The position numbers were made by a program, and so were the translations under genes. Under the pieces are notes generated by a model, which was not told where the DNA came from, did not search any database, and saw nothing but the letters and a program-made list of their open reading frames with translations. This document shows positions 22,940-36,400 of a stretch of DNA of 40,426 nt, piece by piece (position 1 is the first letter of the stretch; every line of letters starts with the position of its first letter). The stretch comes from Actinomortierella ambigua (lineage: Eukaryota; Mortierellomycota; Mortierellomycetes; Mortierellales; Mortierellaceae): positions 1 through 40,426 of the forward strand of contig JAAAJB010000327.1 of assembly GCA_016098155.1 (NCBI GenBank). Reading direction: 5' to 3'.

Positions 22940-23340
22940 CATCACCCAACATCACCAACTTCCGCCACCACTTTTTTTTGTCACCTTCACTTTTTTTCTG
23001 TCCCACATTATAGCTTCTTTCTTTCTTTCTCTCCCCCTATCCTTTTTTTCCTCTCTCTGTTTATCTCTCACACGCACACACACACACTCTCTCTCTCTGT
23101 CCTTTCCTTCTTCTTCTTCTCCTCCTCCTCCTCGTCTCCCTCGTCTGCATGCCATTCTCAACCGCATTCTTCATTCCGTCCGTCTAACGATTGCGAGCCT
23201 TCATCATTCGTTCTTTCACACCTCTCTCTCTCTCTCTCTCTCCCCTCCCCTTCCTTTGTCTAGACACATCACCACAACATTCGTCCACATCTCATCCCTT
23301 AATCGGCATCTCACCATCCACCGGAGACAGAAGAGGCGCC
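22940..23340 (+). promoter_or_regulatory. Pyrimidine-rich leader/promoter of striatin
   Basis: About 300 bp of C/T-dominated sequence with CT, CTT and CTC repeats directly upstream of the striatin start. Similar tracts precede the glucosylceramide synthase, Tea4-like (on its own strand) and HP1 genes, so this looks like a general promoter or leader feature of this genome. Confidence 0.45.
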
Positions 23341-23350
23341 TTGCTTGCAA

Positions 23351-26300
23351 ATGCATCAGTACCAGACCTTCACCCCATCTCCGGCACCCTCCGTGCCAGA
23401 GTATGCCTTTCCAAGTGTGCTTCAGTTTCTTCAGTCGGAATGGCGTCGCTTTGAACGCGATCGCAACGAATGGGACATTGAAAAGGCCGAAATGAAGGTA
23501 AGGCAAAAGCTCCTCTTCAAGAGCTCGTCCACTCAGCTCCTCCCCCCTTTCACTCCTTCTTCCCCAGAAGCTATTGTTAATAGAACTCTCTCTGTCATTA
23601 TTTTTGTGTGAAGGGTATGGTGTAACATGCGGGAGAGCTTGAAGTGGATATGGAAGGAGGAAAAAAAAAGGAAAGCTTAGAGCGACTGGAGCGACTGGAG
23701 TAGGGCATTTCTCTTGGAGCATTTCCTCCTCTCTTTTCTCGGCGGATCACTAGAGCGCGCTGTCATATCATGGGATTCACACCTCTCGCATCCCATCTTT
23801 TGCAAGAAAAGGAAGAGGAAGAGGCAAAATATCTCCGATTGCTCTTTCTTGCTTTGTTGGCGCTCAAAATACAATCGAGATGGGTGTGGGCTGGGTGCTG
23901 GTGAACGCGATATCCATTGCCGGAGAAGAGGGTTGTGTGACATGTGTGCGGAGAGCCAGGACTAAAATGTCGAGGGCAAGAGCGAATGGTGACAAGTGCA
24001 AGTGACGACCAAAAAAGTGTGGGGTCACAGTGTCAAGTCAGGACGAACGATGTCGTGTATTTTCATACCATTCGCCCCAGTACGGTTTCTCGTCTTGTCG
24101 CATTATCATTACTAACCAGCCAAGCAAGGAGGGGGGAGGACACAGATGGGCGCGCGAGTGCAAAATGAAAAAAAAAGTAATTATAGGCAGGGAACGAAGA
24201 AAAGTGGAATGAAAGGGGAGGGGTACCAAGTGACACCACTCAGTTCTCCGCCGACATCAGTCATTCTTGTACTGCACTGCGAGTCATAGGCACCTGAGCG
24301 ACGTGGGCACGCAAGGACAGTAATAGTCCGAGCGAGCGAGTGAGCTAGCAGGCAGCCTTTCAAAGATTGGAGAGATGGCATTTCTGTGGATTGTCGACAA
24401 ACTGTATGGGTCTATCGAGAGGTGTACAAAGCCTAGTCGATGAGTTTGGGGGTAGAGAAGGAAGAACACCTTTGTTTGGCCAAAGGTGGGGCCCTGGAGT
24501 AGATGGATGGATGGACGGACCCTCAGGCATCATGGCCTAAAGGCAGGAGAGAGACAGTGTCAGCTTGGTTGCCCTTTCATCTGTGTGCCCGTGTCGATCT
24601 TGCCTTCGTCATCACGCTGACGAGAGGACAAGGCGTGTACTTCATGGTCTTGCACACCTCCTGGGTCTGCCATGCTCTGTGCCCTGTGCCCTGTGCCCTG
24701 TGCCCACTTTATTTTTTTTATTCTCTTTGTCTCGGTTGTTTCCTCGTGGCCTTGGATACTTGACGCCTTTTTTTATACGAAAGAACGCATGCAGGTCTCT
24801 CTCCTTCTCTCTGGCTCATATTTCATGTCAGTTGGCTAACACAACGTCTGCATGTGCCTTTTTTTCTCTCGTCCTCCCCCCCCCTTTTTTTTTCCTGACC
24901 CCTCGTGAAATCTTCACTCGGGCGTCATTTTTGTAGGCAAGGATTGCGTATCTCGAGGGAGAAAAACGGGGGATAGACAACACTAAGATGGACCTCATGA
25001 AGCGGATCAAGATGCTCGAGTTTGCACTGAGACAGGAGAGGAGCAAATATGTCGAAAACATGCGTGTGCTTCAGCAGCAGGTCGATGGCGGCGACAACGG
25101 GGCCCCGAAGAGCAATATCAATGGCTCTTCTCCCCCTGGCGTTGCAACTCCAGCCCACCCTCCGCTTGGTAGGTCCATGACCAACCCTCCTTTTTCGTCG
25201 TCTCCCGGTGCTGACAGCCATGCAAAGACATTCTGGCACACTGTCATGTAGGCTAACTCTGACAAACCCGGTTGGTTCGATATTTCCACCATATAGCGAA
25301 CCAGCAGGCAATCAACAAGCTCAATAGGATGTCAACCTACAGCAACTCTAGCCAGAGCATGTCACACGTCAGCCCAATCTCGGCCACAGGCATCGATCTT
25401 GTCGGCAAGGCCAAGAGCAGAGAGTTTTTGAGAATGTACGGCATTATGTGGCGCTTGTCTTTGTCAAATGGAGTGTAGATGCTTGATTCGTGAGTGATGA
25501 TCCAACTTAACACGGTTGTTTTCATGTGCTTTTCTTGCTGCAGTTGCTTGCAGGAAATCAGCTATCTCACTGCCTCTGTTCCACCATCGGCGGCGCTGGC
25601 CATGCCTCCAACTCGCCAGCCTTCGATCCCGGTGAATGGCATGCGCATCGCTAATCACCCAGGAGCGATCACCGCTGCTGCTGCGCACGGTGGAAGGAAT
25701 CGCAATAGTGACTTCTTCCCTGCCCCTGTTCCATCGACGCAGGCACCGCCTCTACCACGATCCAATTCTGTGCCGATCCCTACCCTTCAAACTCTGCCCA
25801 ACATCAAGCCTGCTGCTAACAGCCCCCCACTTGAAGAGGAGCCAGCCATGCCGGATCAAGTCCACGACAAGGTCGAAGATGCCGCTCTTGATCAGCTCAG
25901 CCAGCCTCCTGTCCGCCCTTTGGAAGTTTCTCCTACAGCTGACCAGAGAGCTACAGTGGTGACAAACACCTTTGGCGCTCATCACCCTCTCGTTGATGAT
26001 GCTGCCTCCAAAGGGCCGACAGCCGCATCCACCAATGCAACCCTACAGCATGATACCCAACTTAATGGAGTGGCCAAGAGCAACAATGTTGACAGCGGCA
26101 GCAACGAGGCTGTAGGCAAGGTCGATGACGAGGATGACGATATCGAGGAGGTTTCCAATGGCGATGCAGACCCTATCACTGTCGTACATTCGCCTCTGAA
26201 CCAGGAGGAGTGGCATCTACAAATCCAGCGAGCCGGCCATAACCTGGAAAAGAAGTCAAAGGCGCCCAAGGCCGAGGACGAGGCCCAGTTGAGCAAGGAT

Positions 26301-28164
26301 GTTCAGAGCAAATTTAATATCTCACCAGAGAAGCTCAACAAGATGGTTAAAGGATGGGACAAATCCAAGGTTGAGGGAAGCGCAGCGCCAAAGTCGGTGA
26401 GAAAGAAGAAGGGCAAGGATACCATGCTGGACGAACTCGCCAACTTGACCATCAACGTCAAAGAGGCTGAGAATGGGTCAGCTGATGCAGGAGATGCGGA
26501 TAGCTCTGCGAAAGAACCACCCCGCTGGCGACCCAAGGTGTGCTTGCGACGCCATATGGATACCGTCCGCTCCATTGCCTTCCATCCCGCAAACAAGGCG
26601 CTCCTATCTGGCTCGGAAGATGGCACCATGAAGTACTGGAGTCTCGAGTCGTCGTTGAAGGCATCCAGGAAGTATGTACCACATTTTGAGGCTGCATTGC
26701 GCCCATAGGCAGGTGCGATTCTTCAGAGGATAGGTAGACTTTTTTTCAGTTGTGACTAATTGTTCCCATTTCCTCCCCTTTTATCCATCTAATCCAGGTC
26801 ACTGAACAGTGAGGTGGATCCTATTCACACGTACCGAGGACACACAGGGGCTGTGAATGCCGTCGCTCTTTCAGCCGATCAGGGCAAAGTGTTTTCAGCA
26901 AGTACTGACTCGACAGTGCGTGCTTGGAAGCTTGTTCCAATGGACAAGGAAACATACTCCCGAACAGGTATTTGAGACTATTTCTGGGGTTGTGACACCT
27001 TTCTTGTCATGGGTATGCATGAACACACCGACCCTTGCATGGTAAACTCACGCGGACATCGATGGCTTTCTCTCCCCCCCCCTCCTTCCTCTCACCTCCT
27101 TGGCCTAGATCCCTCAATCCATGTGTCTACGTTTATCGGACATACTGACGCTGTTTGGGACATTCGCTTGTTCCCGTTAAGCATTTCGTCCACTCCGCTA
27201 CTGGCATCGATATCGGCTGATGGAGCTCTCAAAATCTGGGACACTGAGACCAAAGGTTCACCCTTGCGCTCATCATGGGGCTATCATGGTATGGACAATG
27301 CGTCAGCAAGTGAGCCAACGCTCGCCTACACTTCTGGCCTCTCGGGATTGCCTGTCCCGACATCACTCGATTTCTGCCCAACGGACTTGAAGAAGCTTGT
27401 CGTCAGTTACTCCAATTCTGTCATGAAGTTGTTCGACATTGAGACTGGCAAGGAGATTCTAAAGTTTAAGAGCGACGAATCCTATGGTAAGTTGGAGGAA
27501 AATCATCATTGGAGGGAGTGGATTCGGCTGGACTGGGAAGAGGGGGTTGAGAGGATTTGTTGGCTTGTCGGCCTGGTTGGCTAATCCACATGAATTCTCT
27601 CTTTTGTGACCTTATGGTACGGTACAGATGGAACGAAGGTAACTCAGATCAATAGAGTCATTTGCCACCCAACCATGCCTATGGCCATCTCGGGACACGA
27701 AGACCGTTTCATTCGTTTCTTTGATATCAACAGTGGTAAGGATGCACAAGCCGCCCACCTTTCTCGGATTTCCTGTGCTTTAATTCTATTGGTTCGACCA
27801 TGTGTATGTCTCAAAGGGGGGGGGTTGTAGGTGATGGCTCTGACAATAATTTTTTGGTTGTTTTTGTGCTACACTTGTTTTGCTTGTGGTCATAGGCAAC
27901 TGCACCTTCAGCATGTTGGCGCACACTGACGCAGTCTCGTCGCTCGACATTGATCCCTCGGGGCTGGTGTTGTGCTCTGGAGGGCATGACGCGTCGATCC
28001 GGTACTGGGATATTGTTAGCACTCAGACATGTCTACAAGAGTTTACTGGCCACCGTCGAAAGGGGGATGAAGGTGTCTGTGATGTCAAGTACCATCCGTC
28101 ATTACCAGGTGTCATGGCGTCAGCTGGTGCCGACTCGGTTGTCAAGGTCTATAATCTGTGGTGA
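23351..28164 (+). CDS. pro11: Striatin (STRIPAK regulatory subunit, PRO11/Far8 homologue)
   Basis: Striatin is the B'''-type PP2A subunit and scaffold of STRIPAK, which in filamentous fungi controls hyphal fusion, septation and sexual development. Exons 23351-23497, 24937-25168, 25297-25435, 25544-26671, 26798-26967, 27109-27486, 27628-27735 and 27896-28164 join in phase to 856 aa. The N-terminus has the caveolin-binding-like element and coiled coil of the family (Q-F-L-Q-S-E-W-R-R-F-E-R-D-R-N-E-W, then the K-R-I-K-M-L-E-F-A-L-R segment). C-L-Q-E-I-S-Y-L-T marks the second conserved block. A disordered acidic middle leads to seven WD40 repeats (~residues 500-856), ending V-V-K-V-Y-N-L-W. Intron 1 is 1439 nt, far longer than the others, and separates the first 49 codons. 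The ATG at 23351 is the first in frame. Length is typical of fungal striatins. Confidence 0.95.
23498..24936 (+). other. Long intron 1 of striatin
   Basis: 1439 nt, GTAAGG to TTGTAG, splitting the caveolin-binding-like helix from the coiled coil. It contains a tandem G-C-C-C-T-G-T heptamer (about four copies, 24678-24703) and several homopolymer runs near the acceptor. No exon or known RNA is evident. Confidence 0.8.
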
Positions 28165-28739
28165 TCCACACTTTATTGGTGAACGAAATATGTGCACTTG
28201 TGTATGGGCTACTCTCTTTGGTCAGTCTGTCCACAAACATCCTTTGTTTCTCGCTCTTCCTCCAGATCTTTTTGCCCCTGCATTCGTTCTCTTTTCTTCT
28301 TCTTTTTACCCACCCCTAGCATATCTGTACCATAGTTCAATTGAGTTGCTCTAGCCTACGTCTATGATCCCCTCCACATGCCCTCATCCTAGTATACCTT
28401 TTTTTTTTTTGCACGAGTATGAACCAAAAAGCTCCTGTTGTTTTTTTTTCTACGCCCTTGTGTGGTTTGCTGATCCAGAGAGCAGAGACGATGTGCTGAC
28501 TCGGAAGAGGGCTCAACAAGATGGATTTGTGGGTGACTTGTACAAATCCTCCGCGGCATGAGTGTTCATGAAGGAAGAGGGTCCCTTGTGCACCAAAACG
28601 ACAGAAACTCAAAAAACTTTGTTTAGAGTTCAACGCAAACAGGCATGTTCTCGGCCATGCGACCACCCAGCAGGTCGGACAACGCATTGGCCCCGATTCA
28701 GCTCTCGATCTCTCGGAGTTTGTTTTGGCTATGCTGATG

Positions 28740-28830
28740 TTGCAAATGTTGCGGGTGTTGCTGTTGTTGTTGTTGTTGCTGCTGTTGCTGTTGCTGCTGT
28801 CGTTTCTGTTATTGCTGTTGGTTAGTGGTG
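28740..28830. repeat. TTG/CTG triplet repeat
   Basis: Imperfect run of GTT, GCT and TGC-type triplets in intergenic DNA upstream of the glycoprotein gene. Confidence 0.85.
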
Positions 28831-28939
28831 CCAATGGAGGTGTTTTGGAGCTCGATGCCAAGCTCAAATGGTCGACACCAACGTCGAATCGTACGCGTAG
28901 GCCACCATTGGATCTTTTCTGACTGCGCCCACAGAAAGC

Positions 28940-28948
28940 ATATAAAAG
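28940..28948 (+). promoter_or_regulatory. Candidate TATA box of the two-pass glycoprotein gene
   Basis: A TATAAAAG element 113-121 bp upstream of the ATG at 29061, in sequence otherwise free of similar motifs. The spacing suits a transcript with a leader of roughly 80-90 nt. Confidence 0.5.
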
Positions 28949-29060
28949 TCTATGGCCGACCCATGATCAGCTCTCTATTGGAAGTCGGCCATTCTCCTCT
29001 GCACCTCTGTTTTTTTTTCTTCCACTCTTCACTCCCCTTCACCCAAGAACCACCAGAACA

Positions 29061-31679
29061 ATGATTACAGTGCGAGGATTCTTTGGCCTTGTGCTGAGGG
29101 GTCTATGGACCATCTTCACCTTTGGATGTAAGAATGTGTTCTCTTTCTTATCTGCTTGGTGTCCCTAACCAACCAACACAATAGCTGCGTGAGCTACCCT
29201 GAAGACTAACTGATGTGAATTTCGGGTATCTATGAACAGCACGGTTTCCTACCCGACGTGTTGGCGAGAGCAAGTACATTGTCATTTTCCGCACCATCAT
29301 CACCCTGATTGTTCGTAAGTGTCATACTGAGAAGCTTGCTTGTGATAACTGTAGTCTCTCCTTCCGTTCTGACTGTCTTAACACACGTTTCTCTTCCCTG
29401 CTCGTATGTTTCTCTTCTCTGCACACATGTTCCTCTTCTCTCGCGGCGTGCTTCTCCTCTCCGCACACACGCTCCTCTTCTCCTCTCAACCCCACGCGCA
29501 TAAACATGGTCTCTCTACAAAGGCGCCCTCTGTCTCTCTGCGGGACTTTATTTCCTTGTGGTTTGGGCGATATACTTGAGTCCCGGGTATGAAAAAACAT
29601 ACAACATTGCTGAGCGCTCACGAAAGATGCCTGACGGCTTTGCAACTCCCAGTAAGTTCTTCTTCTTCCTCTTCCTAGGGAGCAGATAATGGCTGCGGCT
29701 ACGCTTCCTCTCCTCTCCCTCCCCCTCCTTGAACTTGCTGAGTGCCTCCGCGGATCTTCCGTTGGTGTAACACATCCATCTCCTTTCATGCTTGTCTTTT
29801 GTAATGAGCCGTTTTTGCCTTTTGTGCTTTGAATTGCATGGTCTAACGAAACCAATCACGGGTGCTCTGCTCCTGGGTGGTTGCCACTGGTAGAATTCGT
29901 TTTCTGGTTCCAAAAGCCTGGCCAGATCCGCCCACGGACAATCAGTCTCCGTGGCAGCAGCTACGTTGCCCCGATCGATTTCAATATTACTGTGAATGCA
30001 CCGGAGCCTCCTGTTAGCAACACCGTCATCCCTGCGAAGGAGGGTGTTGACGAGAACGGCGTCGCCACGATCGGCATACCGTCGCTGGGCCCCTTTCTTC
30101 TCTCTGCACGTGGCAGCGAACCTGACTACATGCGAATGGTCGTCGACTGTGATCCCCTCGGCTTGGACGATTGGTACCAAATCTTGCTGGATAATCCATG
30201 TATGTGTAGTGACAGTGTGGTCTGTTGAGTGTGCCTTTCCATCATCCATTTCTTCTCTCCTCGCAATCTTACCCTATCCCAACCTACACTATCCACGCCT
30301 TTCTGTCCACGGGCAGCACCGCTCACAACATATCTACATTCTCCTCGTTTTTTTCCTCCCCCTCTCCTTCCCATCCAGTATCCACCTCGGATTACGTGAC
30401 CACAGAGTTGTTCTCCAACGTCTATTTCTTCCGTCCAGGGTTCACTATCGAGATCCGGTTTTCACCTTTGAATTTCACCTATGTTGATGGCGAAAACGCT
30501 TCACGATGGGATCACTTCCGCATGTTCTTTGGGTTTGATAAGAAAAAGATTGAGTACACGTACATCTCGCGCATCTCGCAAATTCCCTTTGGTGCCCAAG
30601 AAGAGGCTGTTTACAACGCCACAAGTGCTGTCTTTATTTTCCGCCCGGATAACGACTTGGCACGCTCCAAAACTGGTTCTCCGTAAGTTTGAGCCTTTTG
30701 TTCTCTTTGATACATGTAGAAATGGTCATGAAGGAGGAAGAGACGAGAAGGGGGGGGGAACAAAGTTCTAATCGTTCTCGTCTGTCTTTTAATGCATTGT
30801 TTCTTCACACACATATAACACACGCACTCTCACTACCCCCCCCCACATGTCCATTTCACTCTTGCGTGATCATACAGGTTGATTACCTTGAAGGACACAG
30901 TAGCCAAGATCGGAGGTGTGGTGAGTGCCGCTGGTGCGTTCCTGGTTTTCCTCTTTGGCGTCAACTCTGTCTCACCCTGGGGTATCTTGGCCCAGATCCC
31001 ATACTTCCGTCGCAAGATCACCAAGAACCTGTCCTTTGGCTACAACCAATGGAACGGCATGTCGCGGGGTCCCTTCACGGAATTCACGGGTGACCAGACG
31101 GGCAAGGAGATTGACTTTGACGAGGTCACGCCGAGCGGGCATTCGACGAGCGTCAACGAGAAGCTGAGCGGGGCCCGACAGCCCCAACAGAGTCCCTGGA
31201 ACCTCCGCGTGGGTGTCTTTGATGCCGAGCTCGAGGAGCAGGACGCCGAGACCAAGATCCGCTATCTCAAGGAGAGGTTGGACGAGCTCGAGATTGTGCT
31301 GGCCGATTTCTACCTCGATACGCAGGTCTTCCAGGACTTTGCCAACAGCGAGGCAAACAAGCTTGCTCCGGGTTTGGCACATCGCATTCGCGCCGCGGGC
31401 ACGTCTAGTCGTGTGGCGGTGAACAAGCTCCACAAGGTGGATGAAAAGGGAACGGAGTCTTCGTCGTCTTCGTCGCCCGTTGTGTTGCATGGCGCTCATG
31501 TCACGGCGGCTGGCGGCTCGTCGCCCCCGCCACCTTCGTTCCACTCGACTAACCAGACGCATCCGTCAGGTGATCATGCGTTGCAGGGAGTGACTGTAGA
31601 TGGGCATGGTGGCAGCGGTAATGGAGGAGGAGGAGGAGGTGGTGGTGGTGGTGGTATTACGAGCATCCTTGGTGCATAG
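29061..31679 (+). CDS. Uncharacterised two-pass membrane glycoprotein with cytoplasmic coiled coil
   Basis: I do not recognise this family. Exons 29061-29127, 29240-29314, 29523-29651, 29894-30199, 30379-30682 and 30878-31679 join in phase to 560 aa, and the long phase-consistent model makes a real gene likely. Residues ~36-65 form a hydrophobic stretch (one long or two short helices). The next ~230 residues are beta-rich and carry four N-glycosylation sequons (N-I-T, N-F-T, N-A-S, N-A-T), so they probably face the outside or lumen. A second helix follows at ~300-325 (V-S-A-A-G-A-F-L-V-F-L-F-G). The ~230-residue tail has a charged coiled-coil segment around 31217-31310 and ends in poly-Gly. 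The layout suggests a receptor-like or cell-surface protein, which is inference only. Confidence 0.82.
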
Positions 31680-32186
31680 TCGATTCTTTGAGAGGAACAG
31701 TGCACTTGGAGGTTCACTGCCACTATCCGCTTTCTTTCTGTTTTTTTATTTTTTGAGAAAAAAAAAGTTATAGTTGAGTTTAACATGAACGCCAATGGTC
31801 GCAACATCTATTGCTCACTTGCCCATTGTTTTTGAAACCTGATTATTACATATGCTTTCGAAAGAGAGTTTTGGTCTAAAAGACTTGGGAGTGGCAATAC
31901 CAGCAACTCCAATAAGAACTACATCAGCAACAACATGGAGAGGGTAGAGCTCACAGGCATCCACCAACCTGCCGCAGAAGTAGAAGTCAATATGCAAGGT
32001 GATCGGGCACAGCCAATCAGACGGGCAACACCCGCAGTCCGCTCCGCAGTATGTCCCCCTTCCCCTCACTTATAATCAGGACTGTTCTTCTCCTCCCCGT
32101 CTGCTCCGACCAGGCCCCTCCCCCTTCTCGTACAACACATATACTACGAGAAACCTGCACGGTTTCAAAGTACATTCTCCAACCTC
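31680..32186. other. Spacer upstream of the Ufo1-like gene
   Basis: 507 bp with the 3' end of the glycoprotein gene (A/T-rich runs at 31740-31770) and the promoter of the F-box gene. No gene or clear TATA element is seen. Confidence 0.6.
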
Positions 32187-33017
32187 ATGTCCAACCTCAC
32201 CACACCCACCATCCCAACTACCAGCGTAGCTGGCAGTAGTAGTAGCAGTGGCAGTGGCAGTAGTAGTAGTAGCAACAACAACAACAACAACAATGGTGGT
32301 ACTAGCCGCATGAACACTGCTCATGCTAATGGCAGTCATGGTCACAGCAACAGCACCAGCACCAGCACCACCAACCTGCGGCATGACAACAGACAAGACA
32401 ACCAAGTCCATGCCCAAGACAATGACCAGGACCACGACGATGACTATGACTACGACGACGATTATGACTACGACTACGACGACGATTATGAATCCGAGGG
32501 TTATGATTCGCATGAGGAGCGCGCGAATTACTACGACCGCAAGCTTGAAATCGAAGAGAGCTGGCTGGAATGGGAACAGAGCCTCGCTGTCAAGAACCGG
32601 ACTCAAGACCAACGGCGCCGACAGCAGGAACAACTCCTCTTGAGTCTCCTCAGTCGTGCAGGCAGCGGCAGCGGCAGCGGCAGAGGCAGTCCTGGTGGCA
32701 GTTTGAGACCGCGATCCAACGGAGCCGGCGCAGGAGCGGGAGCAGGAACTGGAGCTGATCAAGGTGGAGTAGGAGGTGTACCATCCTCATCCCCCTCAAC
32801 AACAACTGCAACAACTGCGGCAGCAGCAGCAGCAGTAGCAGCAGCAGCAGAGGCTGCGGCCATTGAGCGGCTACGCAGCCTCCGTGGCGCGAACCGAAAC
32901 TCGGCGGCTGCCATCGTAGAGTCATACTCGGCCTTGTCGTGGGAGGAAAAGCGGCGTGCTCGTCGTGAGCGCCTTGCAGCCAAGCATATGAATCAGGAAC
33001 CTGGGTAAGGTGGGGGA

Positions 33018-33078
<61 letters not shown>

Positions 33079-33433
33079 AAAGAAGAGGAGAGTGGAGGGT
33101 TCGTTTAATGGTAGTATGGTAGTAGTAGTAGTAGTGAGATGAGAGCTTGGATTTGCTGTTGTTGAAGGAGACACTGGATCTGACGTTGAACGGCATTCTT
33201 TTTTTTGGTTTATGGCTTGACAGAGAGAATTTGATTTGCCTTATGCCGATCGAGCTCCTGACACACATGTTTTCGTACTTGGAGCCTCGCGATCTGGTAA
33301 GAGATTTTGATTTTTTTCATGGCAATGAGCCATGTTTCGTTGGATGCAGAAGGAAAGAAAAAAAAAAAAGCAAGGCGGACAAAATTAATAAACGTTACAC
33401 ATATGTGCCCCCCCTAACAAGTCTCTCTTTGTG

Positions 33434-33464
<31 letters not shown>

Positions 33465-36400
33465 TCAATGCCTCTATCGTGTGTCCACTCTTTTACCATG
33501 TAGTCAACGCCGACTCGTGCTGGAAGATGGCGTTTGACAAATTCTTTGGCGGCAAGGTGCCCTTCAACCGCCTGGACAACCGGAGTTGGCGCGCAGAGTA
33601 CTTTCGGCGCACGCAGCTGTTGCGCAAGTGGGACCGAGGACGTGGTCGAAACTTGATGTACGATCCAAAGATTGGCATCATCAAGAAAATCTGGATGGAG
33701 GACGATGGTCCCGCTCAGGGCTGGCTTCTTGCTGGCAGTCTTGCATTAGGTATGTCTCTTATTCTTTTTTTTGTATGCGTGTGTATTGGTATTTCTGTTG
33801 TACACGGCCACCAGAATGAACTCCCTTCCCCCAAAGGATATGAGTACGGAAAAAGTGCTAATACTTTCCTGAAACATATAGGTATCGTGGCAAGATGTGA
33901 CCCTCAGCGCGGCAGGGTGCACCGCGACATTCTCTATCCAAGCCATCATATGCATCCCCGATCCGTCACCGCGTTGGATTTCGACCGGTATGTATTTTGA
34001 TACTCCCTCCTTGAAAAAAAAAGGCGTTACTAGACGTATCACAGCCCGTCCTTCCTACTAACAACACATTTCCATTTTCAACACCTTCCTCTCTCCCTCC
34101 CGCCCTTCAATTCTTCGTCTTTAATCTCTCTTATAGGCATCGCGTGTTCTGGGGACTTGCCGAGGGCGATGTGGCGATGACACGACTATCCCGATCGGCG
34201 ACGAGCCGGCAGTTCCAAGTAATGCGCGGTGCGCACGCGCATGCCATCACATGTGTGAAACTACTGCCGCCATCCGGACCGGACATTGTCTTGAGTGCCG
34301 ACGCAGGAGGGGTAATCAAAGCCTGGGACACCGATAAGAGTCAGGCCGTCCGATACTTTACGGCCCGCCCGCCACAGGAGGCTCTAGAGATTCGTGAGAG
34401 AATTGAGGTGCTCGATTGCAACTCGGCCACGCATCTGATCGCCGGCACGGAGAGTGGACGCTTGTATATTTGGGAGATTGATATGGCGACGTTGGTGACC
34501 GACAGCACAGAACCAGAACCAGCACCGGCACCAGGTGCATGGCAAGTGCCGCAGGAGCCCGTGCAGATCCAGCACACGATCCCGCCCAAGCGGATCGACT
34601 TGCCCTTGGCAGGCAAGGCTGTCCGATACCTACAAACGCACTATGAGGAAACGTCGACAGGGCTGGCCGGAATGCTGTTGGTGGGTCAAGAGGGGGCGAC
34701 GACGATGCAGATCTACAATGTGTTTACACAGGAGCTGGTCGGAGTGCTACAGAGTCCCGCGCACTATTCGGCGATCACGGCATGTGCGTGGGACCCACCG
34801 CGTGTGCCCGGGAAACCCATGATCCCGTCGGCGCCGACAAAGACCAAGCATGAGCCAGGACTGTTTGTGACGGGCGATAACGTGGGCAATATCTGTACGT
34901 GGACGCTGCCGTGGGAGCTGGTGACGCAGCCGCCGGGGTTTGCGGGCGAGTGGCGGTTGGGGTATGTACCAAAGTCGCCGGAGGAGGCGCTTTTGATCCG
35001 GCCATCGTGTGTCCTGAAGGGGCATGATGCAGAGATTTCGAGCCTGTTTATTGACCGGGCTATTGTTGTCTCTGGATGGTATGTGTATTTGTTTTGTGTG
35101 GATGTGTGTGTGTTTGCTTGTATCTTTATTTGCAAACTAACCATCTAGATGAGTGATTGTTATTTTTTAAACCGTCAACTCATCCAATAGTCTTCATGGT
35201 AAAGTCAAGGCTTGGAACCCTCTGAACGGTGAACTGATTCGCATTATTCACTCTACGTAAGTTTTTGTTTCCTTATTTGATTGGTGGTCGCAGGTGTTGA
35301 CACTATGAAAGATCCCTGTTGCTGACTGACATGGGAGTTGTTTGCATTGTCTCTTTTACCCCCCCCCTTCCTCTTTCAATAGCCGCATGTCGCACCCTTC
35401 GGCCGTCAAGACAGTGACCTGTATCGCGATCAACAGTCAAAAGTGTCATGGAGCTGTGGCCATCGGTGGATTGATCAAAAGCTGGGACTATTCTGGGGAT
35501 ATTGCCCTCCAAGCAAAAGGTATATTCATCAGAACCTCTGTAGAAGTGGGGGCTCGAAGACATGCAAATGTGCGAAATGCCGCTTACCAAAGTTTTCTTT
35601 TATGGGCTGATACTTTGTAGACAAACAGCGCAAGGTCCTGCCGAAACGATCGAATCAGACATCTGTTCTACAGCGAAGGAAAGGTAAGACTACGAGTTTT
35701 TTTTCTTCCACATGCCAACATCGTCCATGTAAGAGTTCTTTGACTGAAACTGTTCTTTGTCAACGCTCTACCTCTCCTCCCTCTCCCACTAGTGCAATAC
35801 GATATTAAACAGAGCCTAGAAGAGACAATCTCGCTCAAGCGTCTCGAAGATCAGGCACGAGAGCGGCGGCAGCAGCTACATCGGCGCTACAACTTGTTGG
35901 ACAAGCTCGAGAACGAATCGAGTCACAATCCCATGACCGAAGAAGAGCTGCTCGAGTACGTGATGATGGTGTCGCGTGATCATCAAGTCACACTAGATGA
36001 ACGAGCCGTTGCTCGACAGATGGCCAGGATCCATGCTATGGAAGGGGGATCCTCCAACATGCGCTCGCCGACCCTGAACAGAGGCCGTCCTCAACCAGCT
36101 GCTACTACGTCGATCAACACAGCACCGGCAGCATCGACCGAGAATGTGGACAGTAGTGGACCACCGTCCAAGGTGGGGTCGCCTGAAGCAGTTGCCACGA
36201 CAGTGCTCCGCTCACGGTCGAGTAGTATGGACGACGCTGACGAGGAGGAAGAAGAGCTGGTGCGCCGTGCGATGGAGATGAGCATGGCAGATATGGGCGA
36301 GCAGAGTAGCAGCATGTACGACGATGAGGTGGCGCGTTTCTTGAACAGCCCTGCGTCTCCCATGGAGGACCCCCCACAGGAGGCGCCACCGCTGCCGATC

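Larger units (their letters stand above)
28165..29060. other. Spacer between striatin and the glycoprotein gene
   Basis: No supported gene. Contains a TTG/CTG triplet repeat and a core promoter element for the downstream gene. The poly-Leu and poly-Ala frames it generates are artefacts of the repeat. Confidence 0.7.

Noticed and set aside
28725..28922. Poly-Leu membrane protein reading frame
   Set aside because: Entirely produced by the TTG/CTG triplet repeat; no start context or splice structure.
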